NCBI GenBank assembly: GCA_964464755.1
Contig: CAYXGZ010000010.1
Location: forward strand, 12,704 to 76,703
Direction of reading: 5' to 3'
Source: CAYXGZ01 sp964464755
Lineage (GTDB): Bacteria; Planctomycetota; MHYJ01; JACPRB01
DNA length: 64,000 nucleotides
In this document: positions 45,407 through 54,051 of the stretch, piece by piece
Layout: the number at the start of each line of letters is the position of its first letter
Numbering within the stretch: the stretch's first letter is position 1
Program-made: the position numbers and the translations under genes
The notes under the pieces: generated by a model
The model's input: only the letters and a program-made list of their open reading frames with translations
The model's database searches: none
Told to the model about the DNA's origin: nothing

Positions 45407-46581
45407 CGGACGATGAGGTCCAGCTCCGGGTTCCCGCCGTTGTCCACGCCGTCCTTCCCCACGCTGTAGAGCACGTCGCCGCGCCGCAGGAAGGCCTTGC
45501 CGCTGAACGGATCGAGCTCCGGCTTCAGCGCCGCCTCGGCCGCGGCGAAGGCCGCCGCGAGGTTGACGACCCCGGGCATCATCATGCGCGAGCCCTCGCC
45601 CTCGGGGCCGCTGTGCTGGATGCGGTCCTGCAGGGCCAGGAGGCCGTCGCGCGCCTCGTAGTACGGTTTCGCGAGCAGGGCCTCGAGCTGCGCCATGCAG
45701 TCGAAGTAGTGGGTCGCCATGGCGCGGAGCTCGCTCGTGCCGAGCGTCCCCTCGGGGAGTTCCCTGAGCCCGTACTGCACCGCGGCGGCGAGGTCGAGCA
45801 TCAGCATGGGCCGGACCTGGGAGCGGACGGACTCGGCGGAGCAGCCGGCCTCGCGGACCTGGAGGCAGCGGACGAGCTGGGAGATGAGGATGGGCTCGTC
45901 GGCGAGCGAGTCGGCGAGGCGCCCGTGGACGCGCCGGATCCCGGCGGAGTCCTTTCCTTCGGCCTCGAGGAGCCGGGCCTTCGCGTCGAGGAAGCGGCCC
46001 GCCTTCATGAGCTTGGCGATGTGACCCAGCTCCATGTCCATGCCCTTGTCGAAGTCGAGCGGGTAGCGGGCCTCGTCGAAGGCCGAGGCCTCGAGGAGGG
46101 CGGTCCAGGCGCCGGAATTGGCGTCGACCCAGGCCTGGAGGGCGCGGAGCTGCTCCGGGGTGGCGCGGCCGTCCTGGAGCGCGGCGTAGGCGTCGTCGAG
46201 TTCCTCGGGACGCTCGGCGAGCAGGTCGAAGGCGGCGAGCCAGGCGGGGGCGCCGTTCCTCTCGTCGGGGATCGAGGTGGGCCGGGCGGCGTCGAGGAGT
46301 TCCTTGGCGGCCAGCGCCATCGCGGCGCGGTCCCCCGCAAGCGCGGCGGCGCGGAGGCGCTCGAGGGCGGTCTCGAGGCGGTCGGGGGTCGCGGGGGCCG
46401 GGGCGGGGACCTTGGGGGCCGGCTGGCCCACGGCGGGCGCGGCGCTCGAGGTCTCCGGAGCGGCGGCGGTCGCGGTCGCCATCGGGGCCGCGATGAGGGT
46501 CGGCCCGGGCAGCGGGCGGGGCCGGAACGCCACGGCGAGGGCGACGGCGAGGACGGCGGCGGCGAGCAGCGCGGCTTTCAT
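45403..46581 (-). CDS. Exported protein of unknown function with pseudopilin-like tail motif
   Basis: The 392-residue protein has an N-terminal hydrophobic segment (about 3-20), an Ala/Pro linker to about 65, and a mostly helical body. The C terminus DPFSGKAFLRRGDVLYSVGKDG resembles a tail motif seen in many planctomycete/verrucomicrobial exported proteins and pseudopilins. I assign no function. It starts 32 bases after msrA ends, and may be co-transcribed with it. Confidence 0.65.
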   Translation of the reverse strand: MKAALLAAAVLAVALAVAFRPRPLPGPTLIAAPMATATAAAPETSSAAPAVGQPAPKVPAPAPATPDRLETALERLRAAALAGDRAAMALAAKELLDAARPTSIPDERNGAPAWLAAFDLLAERPEELDDAYAALQDGRATPEQLRALQAWVDANSGAWTALLEASAFDEARYPLDFDKGMDMELGHIAKLMKAGRFLDAKARLLEAEGKDSAGIRRVHGRLADSLADEPILISQLVRCLQVREAGCSAESVRSQVRPMLMLDLAAAVQYGLRELPEGTLGTSELRAMATHYFDCMAQLEALLAKPYYEARDGLLALQDRIQHSGPEGEGSRMMMPGVVNLAAAFAAAEAALKPELDPFSGKAFLRRGDVLYSVGKDGVDNGGNPELDLIVR

Positions 46582-46612
46582 GACCTCGAGACCCCTCGCC
46601 GCGCGGAATTGT

Positions 46613-47356
46613 CTACTTCACGACGTACTTGCGGAGGGTCTCCTGGCCGCGGGGGCTGAGGCCGAAGCGGGCGATCTCCTTCTCGAGCTGGGCCTTGGTG
46701 CCCTGGCCGGCGATGTAGCCGTTGAGGCGGGCGGCGGCGGGCGAGTTCATGAAGTCGGCGCCCCTGGGGTAGCGCGCGGAGAGCTCGGCCTCGAGCTCGT
46801 CGACCCCGCGGAGCTCGTACTTCTGGTGGTAGTCCTCGGCGGGCCAGAACTTCACGTACGGGAGGACCTCGGTCTTCACGGCGGCGCCGCGCTCCTTCTC
46901 CACGCGCGCGCGGGAGGCCTCGACGGCCTTCTTCTGCTCCTCGTCGTGGACGAAGACGAGGGAGGCGTACTGGCGGGACCAGGACTGGGCGCAGGGGTTG
47001 TGGCGGGCCCAGAAGAGGTCGAGGAGCTTCTCGTAGCTGATCTTGGCGGGGTCGTAGTCGAGCTGGATGGACTCGGTGTGGTCGCCGAGGTTGTGGTAGG
47101 TCGGCCGGTCGAGCTTGCCGCCGCAGTAGCCGACGCGGGTGCGGACGACGCCCTCGAGCACGCCGAACTCGGCGTCGGGGCCCCAGAATCAGCCGAGGGC
47201 GAAGGTGGCGGTCTTGAGCTTGTCGGCGGCGGGCGCCTCGAGGTCGAAGGCGGGCGGGTCGGCGGGCTTGGCGTCCTGGGCGAGGGCGGGCATGCGGACC
47301 TCCAGCGCGGCGACGAGGCCGGCCGCGACGGCGACGAGGGCGAGGAAGGTTCTCAT
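46613..47356 (-). CDS. msrA: Selenocysteine-containing methionine-(S)-sulfoxide reductase A, exported
   Basis: MsrA reduces methionine-S-sulfoxide. The frame of 247 residues contains TGA at 47189-47191 (residue 56), exactly at the catalytic Cys of the GCFWG motif: FALG-U-FWGPDAEF. The rest is typical: VGYCGG, PTYHNLGDHTESIQLDYD, FWARHNP, YHQKYELRG. A signal peptide (about 1-27) precedes. There is no C-terminal resolving Cys, so recycling must use another thiol or the nearby thioredoxin-like proteins. Ordinary calling would start at the internal ATG at 47161, after the active site. A SECIS-like hairpin follows. Confidence 0.92.
47160..47175 (-). promoter_or_regulatory. Candidate bacterial SECIS element in msrA
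   Basis: On the minus strand a perfect 6-bp stem ACGCCG/CGGCGT closes loop AGTT with G second. The loop starts 20 bases after the TGA. Confidence 0.7.
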
Positions 47357-47507
47357 GGGGCGGGCTCCGGGTTCCGCGGGGCTAACTCGCCGTGCGCCCG
47401 CGATATTCCCGACTCATGATGGCGGAGCGGGGCGAGGGAGTCCAGAGAGGGCAATTTGGCAGTCCACGGCGCACGCGGTTGCTGCCGATGAAATCCGTGG
47501 AGGGGGC

Positions 47508-48095
47508 ATGGTCAGGTCACGGCTGGTCCTGGGTCTCGCGATGTCCCTCCTTGTGGTCCCCGGTTGTCGATCCACGTCGGCCGCCGGCTCCGATGCCGAA
47601 ATCCAAGGCGAGTTCCACGTCGAAGGCCGACCGATTCCGGCGTTGGCGATCCTGATGCTGGCGTCCGATGTCGTGGATCCGTTGCCCGCAGTCGTGGCCG
47701 TGTCGATCGACGCGATCACGCTCGGCAACCTGGGCCGCACCGGCGAGGAGTACTCGAGAGAAGACGGAGTCGCCGGACTTCGTCATCCGGAGTTGTTGGG
47801 AAACGGGTTCTTCGAGTATCGGCGGCTGGGTATGAGTTCGACCGGGGTTCACGTGCTCGAGGTCTTCGCGTGCACGGGAGGCAGCGGCGTGTTCAAGAGC
47901 CTCCTGTTCGTCCGATTGGAGCGCGATCGCCTGCGCGACGAGCACGCCCCGAAGGTCCGGACGATCCTGAGGTCGATGGGGTCGGTGACGCTGGGGGACC
48001 GGGACGATGGCGAGATCAAGATGGTCGGAGACCAAGTGATCTTGGGGCGCTCCCGGTACCGGCCCCTCGACGTGGTCCTCTCGGCCGATCGCTAG
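47508..48095 (+). CDS. Putative lipoprotein of unknown function
   Basis: The 195-residue protein has a lipoprotein signal (SLLVVPGC). The mature domain is mixed alpha/beta and unrecognised. GGAGGGGG lies just before the ATG. Codon use is less GC-biased than in most of the window. Shares CTAG stop with the convergent gene. Confidence 0.6.
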   Translation: MVRSRLVLGLAMSLLVVPGCRSTSAAGSDAEIQGEFHVEGRPIPALAILMLASDVVDPLPAVVAVSIDAITLGNLGRTGEEYSREDGVAGLRHPELLGNGFFEYRRLGMSSTGVHVLEVFACTGGSGVFKSLLFVRLERDRLRDEHAPKVRTILRSMGSVTLGDRDDGEIKMVGDQVILGRSRYRPLDVVLSADR

Positions 48096-48874
48096 TCCCC
48101 GGAACGGCCGGCCGGCCCGTCGGCGACCTCGACTGAGTACCTGAGCACCACGTGCCGGGCGGACTCCTCGTCGAAGCTCGTGAGGACGAGCGCGCTTCCG
48201 TCCACGGAGTCGTCGAACCCGACCACGATCGAGGACACGAGACGGGCGCTATCGACTTCGTAAACGCAGCGGCCCGTGGCCAGGTCCAACGCCCTGATGG
48301 TTCGATAGTCACAGCTGCCCGACGGGTAAAGGAGTAGGTGGGTCCGGCTGGGCGTCAGAGCCCATCCGGTCCGGACACCGCCGGACAACTCTTCGCCATT
48401 CGAATCGTAGATCGCGTAATCGCTGCATCCGGATCCCGCGCCCCACTGGTGGAGCAGCGTGTCGTACGCGGTCCACTCCAGGGAGCCGCCGTAGCCGGGG
48501 GCGAAGCGCTGGACCAGGCGCAGGGAGGGAAGTTCGTAAAGGGCCAGCTGGAGGCAGTGCCGGGTTGGTTTGTGCCACACCGCGAGGCGAGCGCCCGATG
48601 GAGCGACAGCCGCAAACTCGATCTCGTTCGGATCAGTGAAGCGCGTCGCGTTCCTCCAGGTCCCGGCGACCAGGACCTCGACGTCCTCGATCCACCTCTT
48701 GGTCCTCGTGCGGCGGAGAGGGGCTTGGGCACCCGTCGTCGGTCGGATGGCCTGTAGGACGATCGTCCGCTCCAGCGTGGGCGGGAGCTGTGGCGTCGCC
48801 GGTGATTGATGCGGTGGCCCGCAGGAGGCCGAGACCAGCACCAGGAACGCCAGGGTCATGCGCAACTTGATCAC
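48092..48874 (-). CDS. Putative lipoprotein, beta-propeller-like
   Basis: The 260-residue protein starts with GTG directly after the upstream stop, or at ATG six codons in. The signal ends in LVSASC. Strand-rich repeats such as APSGARLAVWHKP, IYDSNGEELSG and LDLATGRCVYEV suggest a TolB/WD-like propeller. The function is unknown. Lower GC than flanking core genes. Confidence 0.6.
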   Translation of the reverse strand: MIKLRMTLAFLVLVSASCGPPHQSPATPQLPPTLERTIVLQAIRPTTGAQAPLRRTRTKRWIEDVEVLVAGTWRNATRFTDPNEIEFAAVAPSGARLAVWHKPTRHCLQLALYELPSLRLVQRFAPGYGGSLEWTAYDTLLHQWGAGSGCSDYAIYDSNGEELSGGVRTGWALTPSRTHLLLYPSGSCDYRTIRALDLATGRCVYEVDSARLVSSIVVGFDDSVDGSALVLTSFDEESARHVVLRYSVEVADGPAGRSGD

Positions 48875-49825
48875 CTACCGCCGCCGCCTCCACTCCCGGA
48901 GCGACAGGTATCCGTCCTCGATGGGTTCCCAGACCCTGATCTCACCGGTCCACGCGTCGACCCGGAGGCGGTTCCACAGGAGGTTGAAATCTTCGCCGTC
49001 CTGGCCGACGTAGAAGAGCCAGCAACCCGTCCCTTCCTCCGGGGAGTGCTCGGCGTACACGGCGAGCCCGCGGCAGAGCGGCGCCTGCCGGACCGCCTCG
49101 CGGAACTCGACGAGCTCGGGGAGTTCCAGGACGGCCGCGAGGGCCTGGTCCTTGGTGAGGCTTGGAGTTCCCGCTTTCCCCGGATACCAGAGCGAGACCA
49201 TCACCGGGGGATGCGGGGTTCCACTGAACGCCGTCGCCGCGGGTTGAAAACTGCTTCCATTCCACGCGAGGTAGGTCGATCGGATCGCCCAGTCGTTGCG
49301 GATACGCCCTTCGATTTCGTCCCGGAGCCACTCCCGGTTGCTGGCGACCACTTCGTCGACTCCGTCATCGTCCACGTCCTCGAACGTGGAGTCCATCACC
49401 TGCCGGATCAGGTCCCCCTGGATTTCCGCGACGGTCGTGAAGTCCGCGGCCCGGGCCAGCTCGCCGGATTCGGCGATGAGGAAAAGGATCCGACGGAACG
49501 AGTAGGCCCCGATGGGGGCATCCAGGAGGAGGAACCGGTGCGCGATCCCCTTCGGACGGACGATCCAGAGCTTGCAGCCCATCCCGTCGTACCGGGTTCC
49601 GGCTTCGGTTCCTGGGAGGTCGATCGGAATCAGCTGGCCCTGGGGGGCGCGGAGCCATCCCCCAATGCGATTGGAGTACTCCACGCGATAGCCCGGGATG
49701 GCGGCGTGAACGGCAGTTGCTTCAACGGGTACGGGGGGTCGCGGGCCCGGGGCGTCCCGGTTCACGATCCAGGCGGACGCGGCGATGATCGCGCCGACCA
49801 GGACGCGAGCGACGGCCTTCCCCAT
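48875..49825 (-). CDS. Membrane-anchored protein of unknown function with a DxDxDG calcium-type loop
   Basis: The 316-residue protein has an N-terminal hydrophobic segment (about 5-22). FEDVDDDGVDEVV near 145-157 resembles FG-GAP or EF-type calcium loops. A second Asp/Glu-rich stretch is near the C terminus. GAGGGGGG precedes the ATG. It is immediately upstream of the propeller-like lipoprotein gene and probably co-expressed. Confidence 0.6.
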   Translation of the reverse strand: MGKAVARVLVGAIIAASAWIVNRDAPGPRPPVPVEATAVHAAIPGYRVEYSNRIGGWLRAPQGQLIPIDLPGTEAGTRYDGMGCKLWIVRPKGIAHRFLLLDAPIGAYSFRRILFLIAESGELARAADFTTVAEIQGDLIRQVMDSTFEDVDDDGVDEVVASNREWLRDEIEGRIRNDWAIRSTYLAWNGSSFQPAATAFSGTPHPPVMVSLWYPGKAGTPSLTKDQALAAVLELPELVEFREAVRQAPLCRGLAVYAEHSPEEGTGCWLFYVGQDGEDFNLLWNRLRVDAWTGEIRVWEPIEDGYLSLREWRRRR

Positions 49826-49965
49826 GGTCCCCCCTCAGGATGTATCGGGAAGGCGGGCGGATTCCTGTGGTGCGGGTGCGGCGCGATTCGCATCTCTGTT
49901 GGATCGGGGTCGACTGGACCGAAGAGAGTTGCCTCCAATTCCTCCTCGACGTCCCGGCTCGGGCA

Positions 49966-49971
49966 TACAAT
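49966..49971 (+). promoter_or_regulatory. -10 element (TACAAT) of the three-span membrane protein gene
   Basis: TACAAT ends 6 bases before the GTG at 49978 and decides that start over more distant candidates. Confidence 0.55.
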
Positions 49972-49977
49972 CGGGCC

Positions 49978-50943
49978 GTGGCGGACCGCGTCATCGATCG
50001 TTTCCTTTGGAAGCCCTACGTCTTGCATGCAGGGCTCCTGGCCGTCCTCGCGTGGAACGGGACCACAGGATGGGAGACGTGGAGCTACTACCTCCTGCTC
50101 GTCTCGCTGCTGATCATCCACGGAACCGGGGCCTCGGGGTACTCCCAGCGGGCGACTTTCGCCGGGATGATCAGTTTCTGCGCCTCAACGCTGGTGATTG
50201 TCCTCGTGCCCAACCGATGGCAGGCCCTCTGGCTCGGAGCCGGAGTCGCCGGGCTCGCTCTCACCCTGATCCATGACCAGATCCGCACGGGCGGGCTGGA
50301 CGCCGGGCTTCGTCAATTCCTGGAGAAAGACCTGACCCTGGCTTCGTTCCTGGAGACGTTCGCTGAGTTGAATCTGGACGCATGGATCGAGGAGCTCGGG
50401 GACTCCCGCGCCGCCGTCGACCTCCGGGCGCTCCAACGCCCGATCGAGGGGAAGGGAGTCGAAGCGCTCGAGGACATCGTAAGGGGGCACTCCGATCTCC
50501 ACGTCATTGTGGAGCGCTACCGACGTGAACAGGTCCTGCTTTTCGAGCGGTCAATCCGTTCGGGCCGGGCGGTGAAGGACCGGGAGGTCAAGGAGTTGGA
50601 GTGGAAGGTCCTCGAGGAGCGCCTGCACGCGGTCCTGGCCAGGTATGGGATGAACGACGCCTTCGGCGAAGGGGATTTCTTTCTCGTCGACGATCAGGCG
50701 GGAGAGTGCGCGCACAAGCTTGAACTCCAGAACTGCAGCCTGCTGACCCGGGACTTGGCGAAGGACGTGCAGGCGGCCCTGGCCGGACTGAAGCACGACT
50801 GGTCGCTCTTCGTGACGCTCCACTTCGATAAGGCGCCCCTGAAGTGGTATCACCCGTGGATCGCCATCCACGCGGACCGGATCGAGGAGTGCTGGGACGT
50901 CGACCTGCTCCGACGACACCTTGGCGAGCGGTTCCGGTGGTAA
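49978..50943 (+). CDS. Membrane protein with N-terminal spans and a cytoplasmic helical domain
   Basis: The 321-residue protein has about three hydrophobic spans in residues 10-95, then a charged, mostly helical region and a mixed C-terminal domain with FLVDDQAGECAHKLELQNC. No family is recognised. Start GTG is chosen from the -10 box 6 bases upstream. Confidence 0.6.
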   Translation: MADRVIDRFLWKPYVLHAGLLAVLAWNGTTGWETWSYYLLLVSLLIIHGTGASGYSQRATFAGMISFCASTLVIVLVPNRWQALWLGAGVAGLALTLIHDQIRTGGLDAGLRQFLEKDLTLASFLETFAELNLDAWIEELGDSRAAVDLRALQRPIEGKGVEALEDIVRGHSDLHVIVERYRREQVLLFERSIRSGRAVKDREVKELEWKVLEERLHAVLARYGMNDAFGEGDFFLVDDQAGECAHKLELQNCSLLTRDLAKDVQAALAGLKHDWSLFVTLHFDKAPLKWYHPWIAIHADRIEECWDVDLLRRHLGERFRW

Positions 50944-51027
50944 TGCAGGCAGGGACATCTTGGGTCAAGCCGGCCACCGCCACGAGTGGCGCGGCCAAGT
51001 CTCCCCCCTCCTGATCGCGCCGAACGG

Positions 51028-51055
51028 GGGGCCACAGGCTTCGACCTGTGGTCCC
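51028..51055. terminator. Hairpin between convergent genes
   Basis: GGGGCCACAGG-CTTCGA-CCTGTGGTCCC forms an 11-bp stem with one G-T pair and a 6-base loop, between convergent genes. No T-run flanks it, so it may be a bidirectional terminator of the weak type or an mRNA 3'-end stabiliser. Confidence 0.4.
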
Positions 51056-51063
51056 TCCGCTTA

Positions 51064-51669
51064 CTAGCGAACCGCTGTTCCCGTAAGCTCGGAATAGCGA
51101 GCGATGGCGCTCCGTTGCAGTTCCGGGTCCTGATCCAACCTGGTCAGGAAGTCGGCGATCCCATGTTCGAGAGCCAACATCAGGCCGATTAGTCCGATCA
51201 CAACTTCACCGTTGGCCTCTCGAGGAGCTCCGGCGTCCGCGGTCATGGCCACCTTGAAGAGGTGCCAGCTGTGAACAAGGCTGTTCCTGTACAGCTTGTA
51301 AATCGCCTCGTCAAAGGAACGCCACTCCGCTGGAAAGTGCTCGCGAATGAACCGCTTGAAGCGCGGGCCAGGCTTATCGCCCCGCCTGCATGTGCTGCAC
51401 GTTTCTGTATCGACATCGCGATAGGCATATGAGGCCGCCGCGTCTATCGCACACATCAGCCCAACAGCGATGACGTGCCCACGAAACGCCAGATGGCCGC
51501 CGGTTACCTTCTGTACGTCCGCAACGACATTCCTCAATTCACCCGTAACCGTCTCGTCGAAGATCCGTCGTAGCACCGTTTTGAAATCCGGATCCCAGGA
51601 GCTTGGAGCACTTGGCCAAGTGCTCGGCAACCATGGGACGAATCCCTCGGCCTTCGCGTCGTAACGCAT
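51064..51669 (-). CDS. HEPN-like protein of unknown function
   Basis: The 201-residue helical protein contains YRNSLVHSWHLF, resembling the R-x4-6-H motif of HEPN RNases, and a CSTC pair near 90. AAGGACC lies before the ATG. It has the lowest GC among the coding genes here. No antitoxin-like partner is adjacent. HEPN is only a suggestion. Confidence 0.5.
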   Translation of the reverse strand: MRYDAKAEGFVPWLPSTWPSAPSSWDPDFKTVLRRIFDETVTGELRNVVADVQKVTGGHLAFRGHVIAVGLMCAIDAAASYAYRDVDTETCSTCRRGDKPGPRFKRFIREHFPAEWRSFDEAIYKLYRNSLVHSWHLFKVAMTADAGAPREANGEVVIGLIGLMLALEHGIADFLTRLDQDPELQRSAIARYSELTGTAVR

Positions 51670-51913
51670 GGTCCTTGACCTCAATCTGCGTTTGATTCCG
51701 AGTTCCCGCGGAACGATGGTAACGCCTACCAGACTACATTCATGCGCTCATGCGACCCCGATCGGGGTGAATCCAACTGCAGTGCCCAACGAAGCTGCCT
51801 GTCGACAGTAGGACCACCGCGGACTTTTTCGCTACGCAACCTGCTACGCAGATGCCCAGGCGTGGAGCCGCCGGAATGGCGGCCGATGGAAGTGACTGCG
51901 GCTCCAAGGGAAA

Positions 51914-51988
51914 TGGAGCCGGGAATGGGATTTGAACCCACAACCCCCGCTTTACGAAAGCGGTGCTCTACCGTTGAGCTATCCCGGC
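51914..51988 (-). tRNA. tRNA-Thr(CGT)
   Basis: This 75-nt cloverleaf has acceptor GCCGGGA/TCCCGGC, D stem GCTC/GAGC, anticodon stem CCGCT/AGCGG with loop TTCGTAA (anticodon CGT), T arm GTGGG-TTCAAAT-CCCAT, discriminator T and encoded CCA. Confidence 0.97.
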
Positions 51989-52013
51989 GCCGAATGGAGT
52001 CGCGAGGGGCGCG

Positions 52014-52041
52014 ATTATAGCAGCCGCCCCGCCCCAGTCAA
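52014..52041 (-). promoter_or_regulatory. Promoter of tRNA-Thr
   Basis: TTGACT (52036-52041), 16-base spacer and TATAAT (52014-52019) lie 25 bases before the tRNA; a near-consensus sigma-70 promoter. Confidence 0.8.
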
Positions 52042-52085
52042 ACCGCGCCGGGAGACCGCATTCTTCGACCCTCGCACGCCCCGCC

Positions 52086-52295
52086 TCACCGGATCGCCAG
52101 CGAGTAGACCCCGTAGCCCGCGATCAGGAGGCCGACGACCAGGTTCAGCGGCCGCGTGCTCTCGTTGGCCTCCCGCATGACCAGCGTGTCGATGCGCATC
52201 GACTCGAAGAAGCGCGCCCGGACGAAGACGGCCAGGATCAGCACCAGCCCGTAGGCGATGCCGATCCCGTGGACGAGGGCGTCCGTGCTCCTCAT
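52086..52295 (-). CDS. Small two-span membrane protein coupled to narK
   Basis: The 69-residue protein has two hydrophobic segments (about 8-26 and 48-66). Its ATG overlaps the narK stop (ATGA). It is the last gene of the nar-act cluster. It has no known family; a NarK accessory role is possible. Confidence 0.65.
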   Translation of the reverse strand: MRSTDALVHGIGIAYGLVLILAVFVRARFFESMRIDTLVMREANESTRPLNLVVGLLIAGYGVYSLAIR

Positions 52296-54025
52296 GCGGT
52301 CCGGTTCAGGTCCGCCTGCTTCATCGCCGCCTTCTCCGCGTCGCTCAGCTTGTCCCACCAGGTGCCGCCGGAGTTGCCGTAGTCGAAGCGCTCCGCGCCC
52401 TTCCGCGTGTAGTAGTACCAGTTCAGGAACAGCGAGTACGCGTAGAAGACCGCGGCCCCGATGAAGAACGGGGCGGCGCTGCCGCTGCGGGTGATCGCCG
52501 TGCCGATGAGCGACGTGAAGAGGAACGGGCCGAACGCCGCCCAGGCCCCCGTCCACCCCAGCATCTGCGCGCCCTTCCCCGGCGAGTACGCGAACACGAT
52601 CGGGTACTGGCGGAACGTCGCCGCGTTGTTCGTGCCCGTCATCAGGAAGATGAAGAGCATGATCCACAGGAAGCCCTGGAACTGGTCCACGCTCGTGGGC
52701 GCCAGGAAGCCCCCGAAGACCAGCGCCAGGCACCCCGCGATCTGCCCCAGCGTCGTCCACTGCATCCCCCGGCTCCCGCCGAACTTGTCGAACACCGGGC
52801 CGGACACCGCGCGGACCAGCCCGCCGATCAGCGGTCCCAGGAACGCGTAGGCCAGCGGATCCGGCGCGTTGTCGAAGCCGCCGTAGATGGTCTTGATCAT
52901 GATCGGGAACGCCGCCGCGTACCCGGAGAACGAACCGAACGAGCACATGTAGGTGACGGTGCAATTCCAGGTGTGCGTCCGCGCCCGGTTCACCGGGCTC
53001 AGGATCTCGAACTGTCCCCGGAATCCCCGCGCGGGAAGGCTGACGCTCCTCAGGAACAGCGCGGCCAGCACGAAGGCCAGGACCAGGAACGGCACCCACA
53101 GGAACAGCGCGTTCTGCAGCCACATCCCCTTCTTGACCACGTTCTTGATCGTGACGTCGGTGATGGCGCCCGCGGCGTTCCGGGTGACCTCGAGCTTCAC
53201 GCCCTTGGTCGGGACGACCTCCGTGATGACGCCCTTCTCGTCCTTCTTGACCTCCTGCTTGATCGCCTTGACCTTCTCGGTCTCCTTGAAGACGACGTCC
53301 TTGAGGACCCCGCCCTCCCCCCGGACGACGACGACCGCCTCGGCCAGTTCCGGCTTGTTGACCACGACGTCCTTGACGACGCTGGTCTTGTCCTTGGGAT
53401 CCACCCGCGTGAGCGTCAGGGCGCCCGGGATCACGTCCCCCTTCGTGAACACCTGGGGGCCGCCGGCGATCGCCCCGAGCGCCGCGAAGCCGATGATCCA
53501 CGGCGCGACGAACTGGACGATGCTCACCCCGAAGTTGCCCAGGCCCGCCTGGATGCCCATCGCGGCGCCCTGGAGCCGCTTCGGGAAGAAGATGCTCGTG
53601 GACGGCATGAACGACGAGAAGTCCCCGCCCCCCATGCCGGTCAGGAAGCCGATCACCATGAACGTGGTCCACGACGTGTTCAAGTCCTGGACGGCGATCC
53701 CCAGCCAGACCATGGGGACCACCTTCAGGATGGTCGCGATGCTGACGACCGGCCGGGTCCCGAGCACCGGGATGAACCAGGAGTGGATCAGCCTGAGGAT
53801 CCCGGACGCCAGCCCCGGGATGGCCGCGAGCCAGAACAGCTCCATCGTGGTGAACTTGAACCCGATGGCCGGCATCCTCACCACCACGGCGCTCATGACG
53901 AACCACGTGGCGAACGAGAACACCAGCGAGAACGTCGTCACCCCGCAGGTGCGCCAGGCGATGGCGCTACCGGTCTCCTTCCAGAACTGCGGATCTTCGG
54001 GTTCCCAGCGAGGCAGCCTGGCCAT
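52292..54025 (-). CDS. narK: Nitrate/nitrite MFS transporter NarK with a large periplasmic insert
   Basis: The 577-residue protein carries both nitrate signatures, GNFGVSIVQFVAPW near 163 and SFGSFSGYAAAFPIMIK. It exchanges or imports nitrate for cytoplasmic-side reduction and exports nitrite. Between TM5 and TM6 there is an extra soluble stretch at about 190-300 of Val/Lys-rich repeats (KDVVVNKPEL, KDVVFKETEK, ITEVVPTKG, ITDVTIKNVV), absent from ordinary 430-480-residue NarK. A purine-rich stretch with AGGACC precedes the ATG; 26 bases separate it from actF. Confidence 0.92.
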   Translation of the reverse strand: MARLPRWEPEDPQFWKETGSAIAWRTCGVTTFSLVFSFATWFVMSAVVVRMPAIGFKFTTMELFWLAAIPGLASGILRLIHSWFIPVLGTRPVVSIATILKVVPMVWLGIAVQDLNTSWTTFMVIGFLTGMGGGDFSSFMPSTSIFFPKRLQGAAMGIQAGLGNFGVSIVQFVAPWIIGFAALGAIAGGPQVFTKGDVIPGALTLTRVDPKDKTSVVKDVVVNKPELAEAVVVVRGEGGVLKDVVFKETEKVKAIKQEVKKDEKGVITEVVPTKGVKLEVTRNAAGAITDVTIKNVVKKGMWLQNALFLWVPFLVLAFVLAALFLRSVSLPARGFRGQFEILSPVNRARTHTWNCTVTYMCSFGSFSGYAAAFPIMIKTIYGGFDNAPDPLAYAFLGPLIGGLVRAVSGPVFDKFGGSRGMQWTTLGQIAGCLALVFGGFLAPTSVDQFQGFLWIMLFIFLMTGTNNAATFRQYPIVFAYSPGKGAQMLGWTGAWAAFGPFLFTSLIGTAITRSGSAAPFFIGAAVFYAYSLFLNWYYYTRKGAERFDYGNSGGTWWDKLSDAEKAAMKQADLNRTA

Positions 54026-54051
54026 GGAGGTCCTTTCTCAACGAGTCCCGG

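Larger units (their letters stand above)
47357..51913. other. Lower-GC accessory segment next to tRNA-Thr
   Basis: Genes from about 47.4 to 51.7 kb have visibly lower GC (one sampled 60-base stretch at 51481-51540 is 55%, against about 73% at 36301-36360), none belongs to a family I know, and the segment ends 3' of a tRNA gene. This suggests acquired DNA. No integrase or clear direct repeat is seen. Bases 51670-51913 hold no gene that I can support. Confidence 0.45.

Noticed and set aside
21480..47356. TGA reassigned to Cys, Trp or Gly genome-wide
   Set aside because: TGA serves as a normal stop in many intact genes here (for example those ending at 3929, 21478, 36057 and 36994), so only context-dependent recoding fits.
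51670..51913. Integrase or attachment-site remnant beside tRNA-Thr
   Set aside because: I found no recombinase motif and no convincing direct repeat of the tRNA end.
52086..53906. A 606-codon frame overlapping narK
   Set aside because: Only its last 69 codons (small membrane protein) are supported; the rest is a narK shadow.
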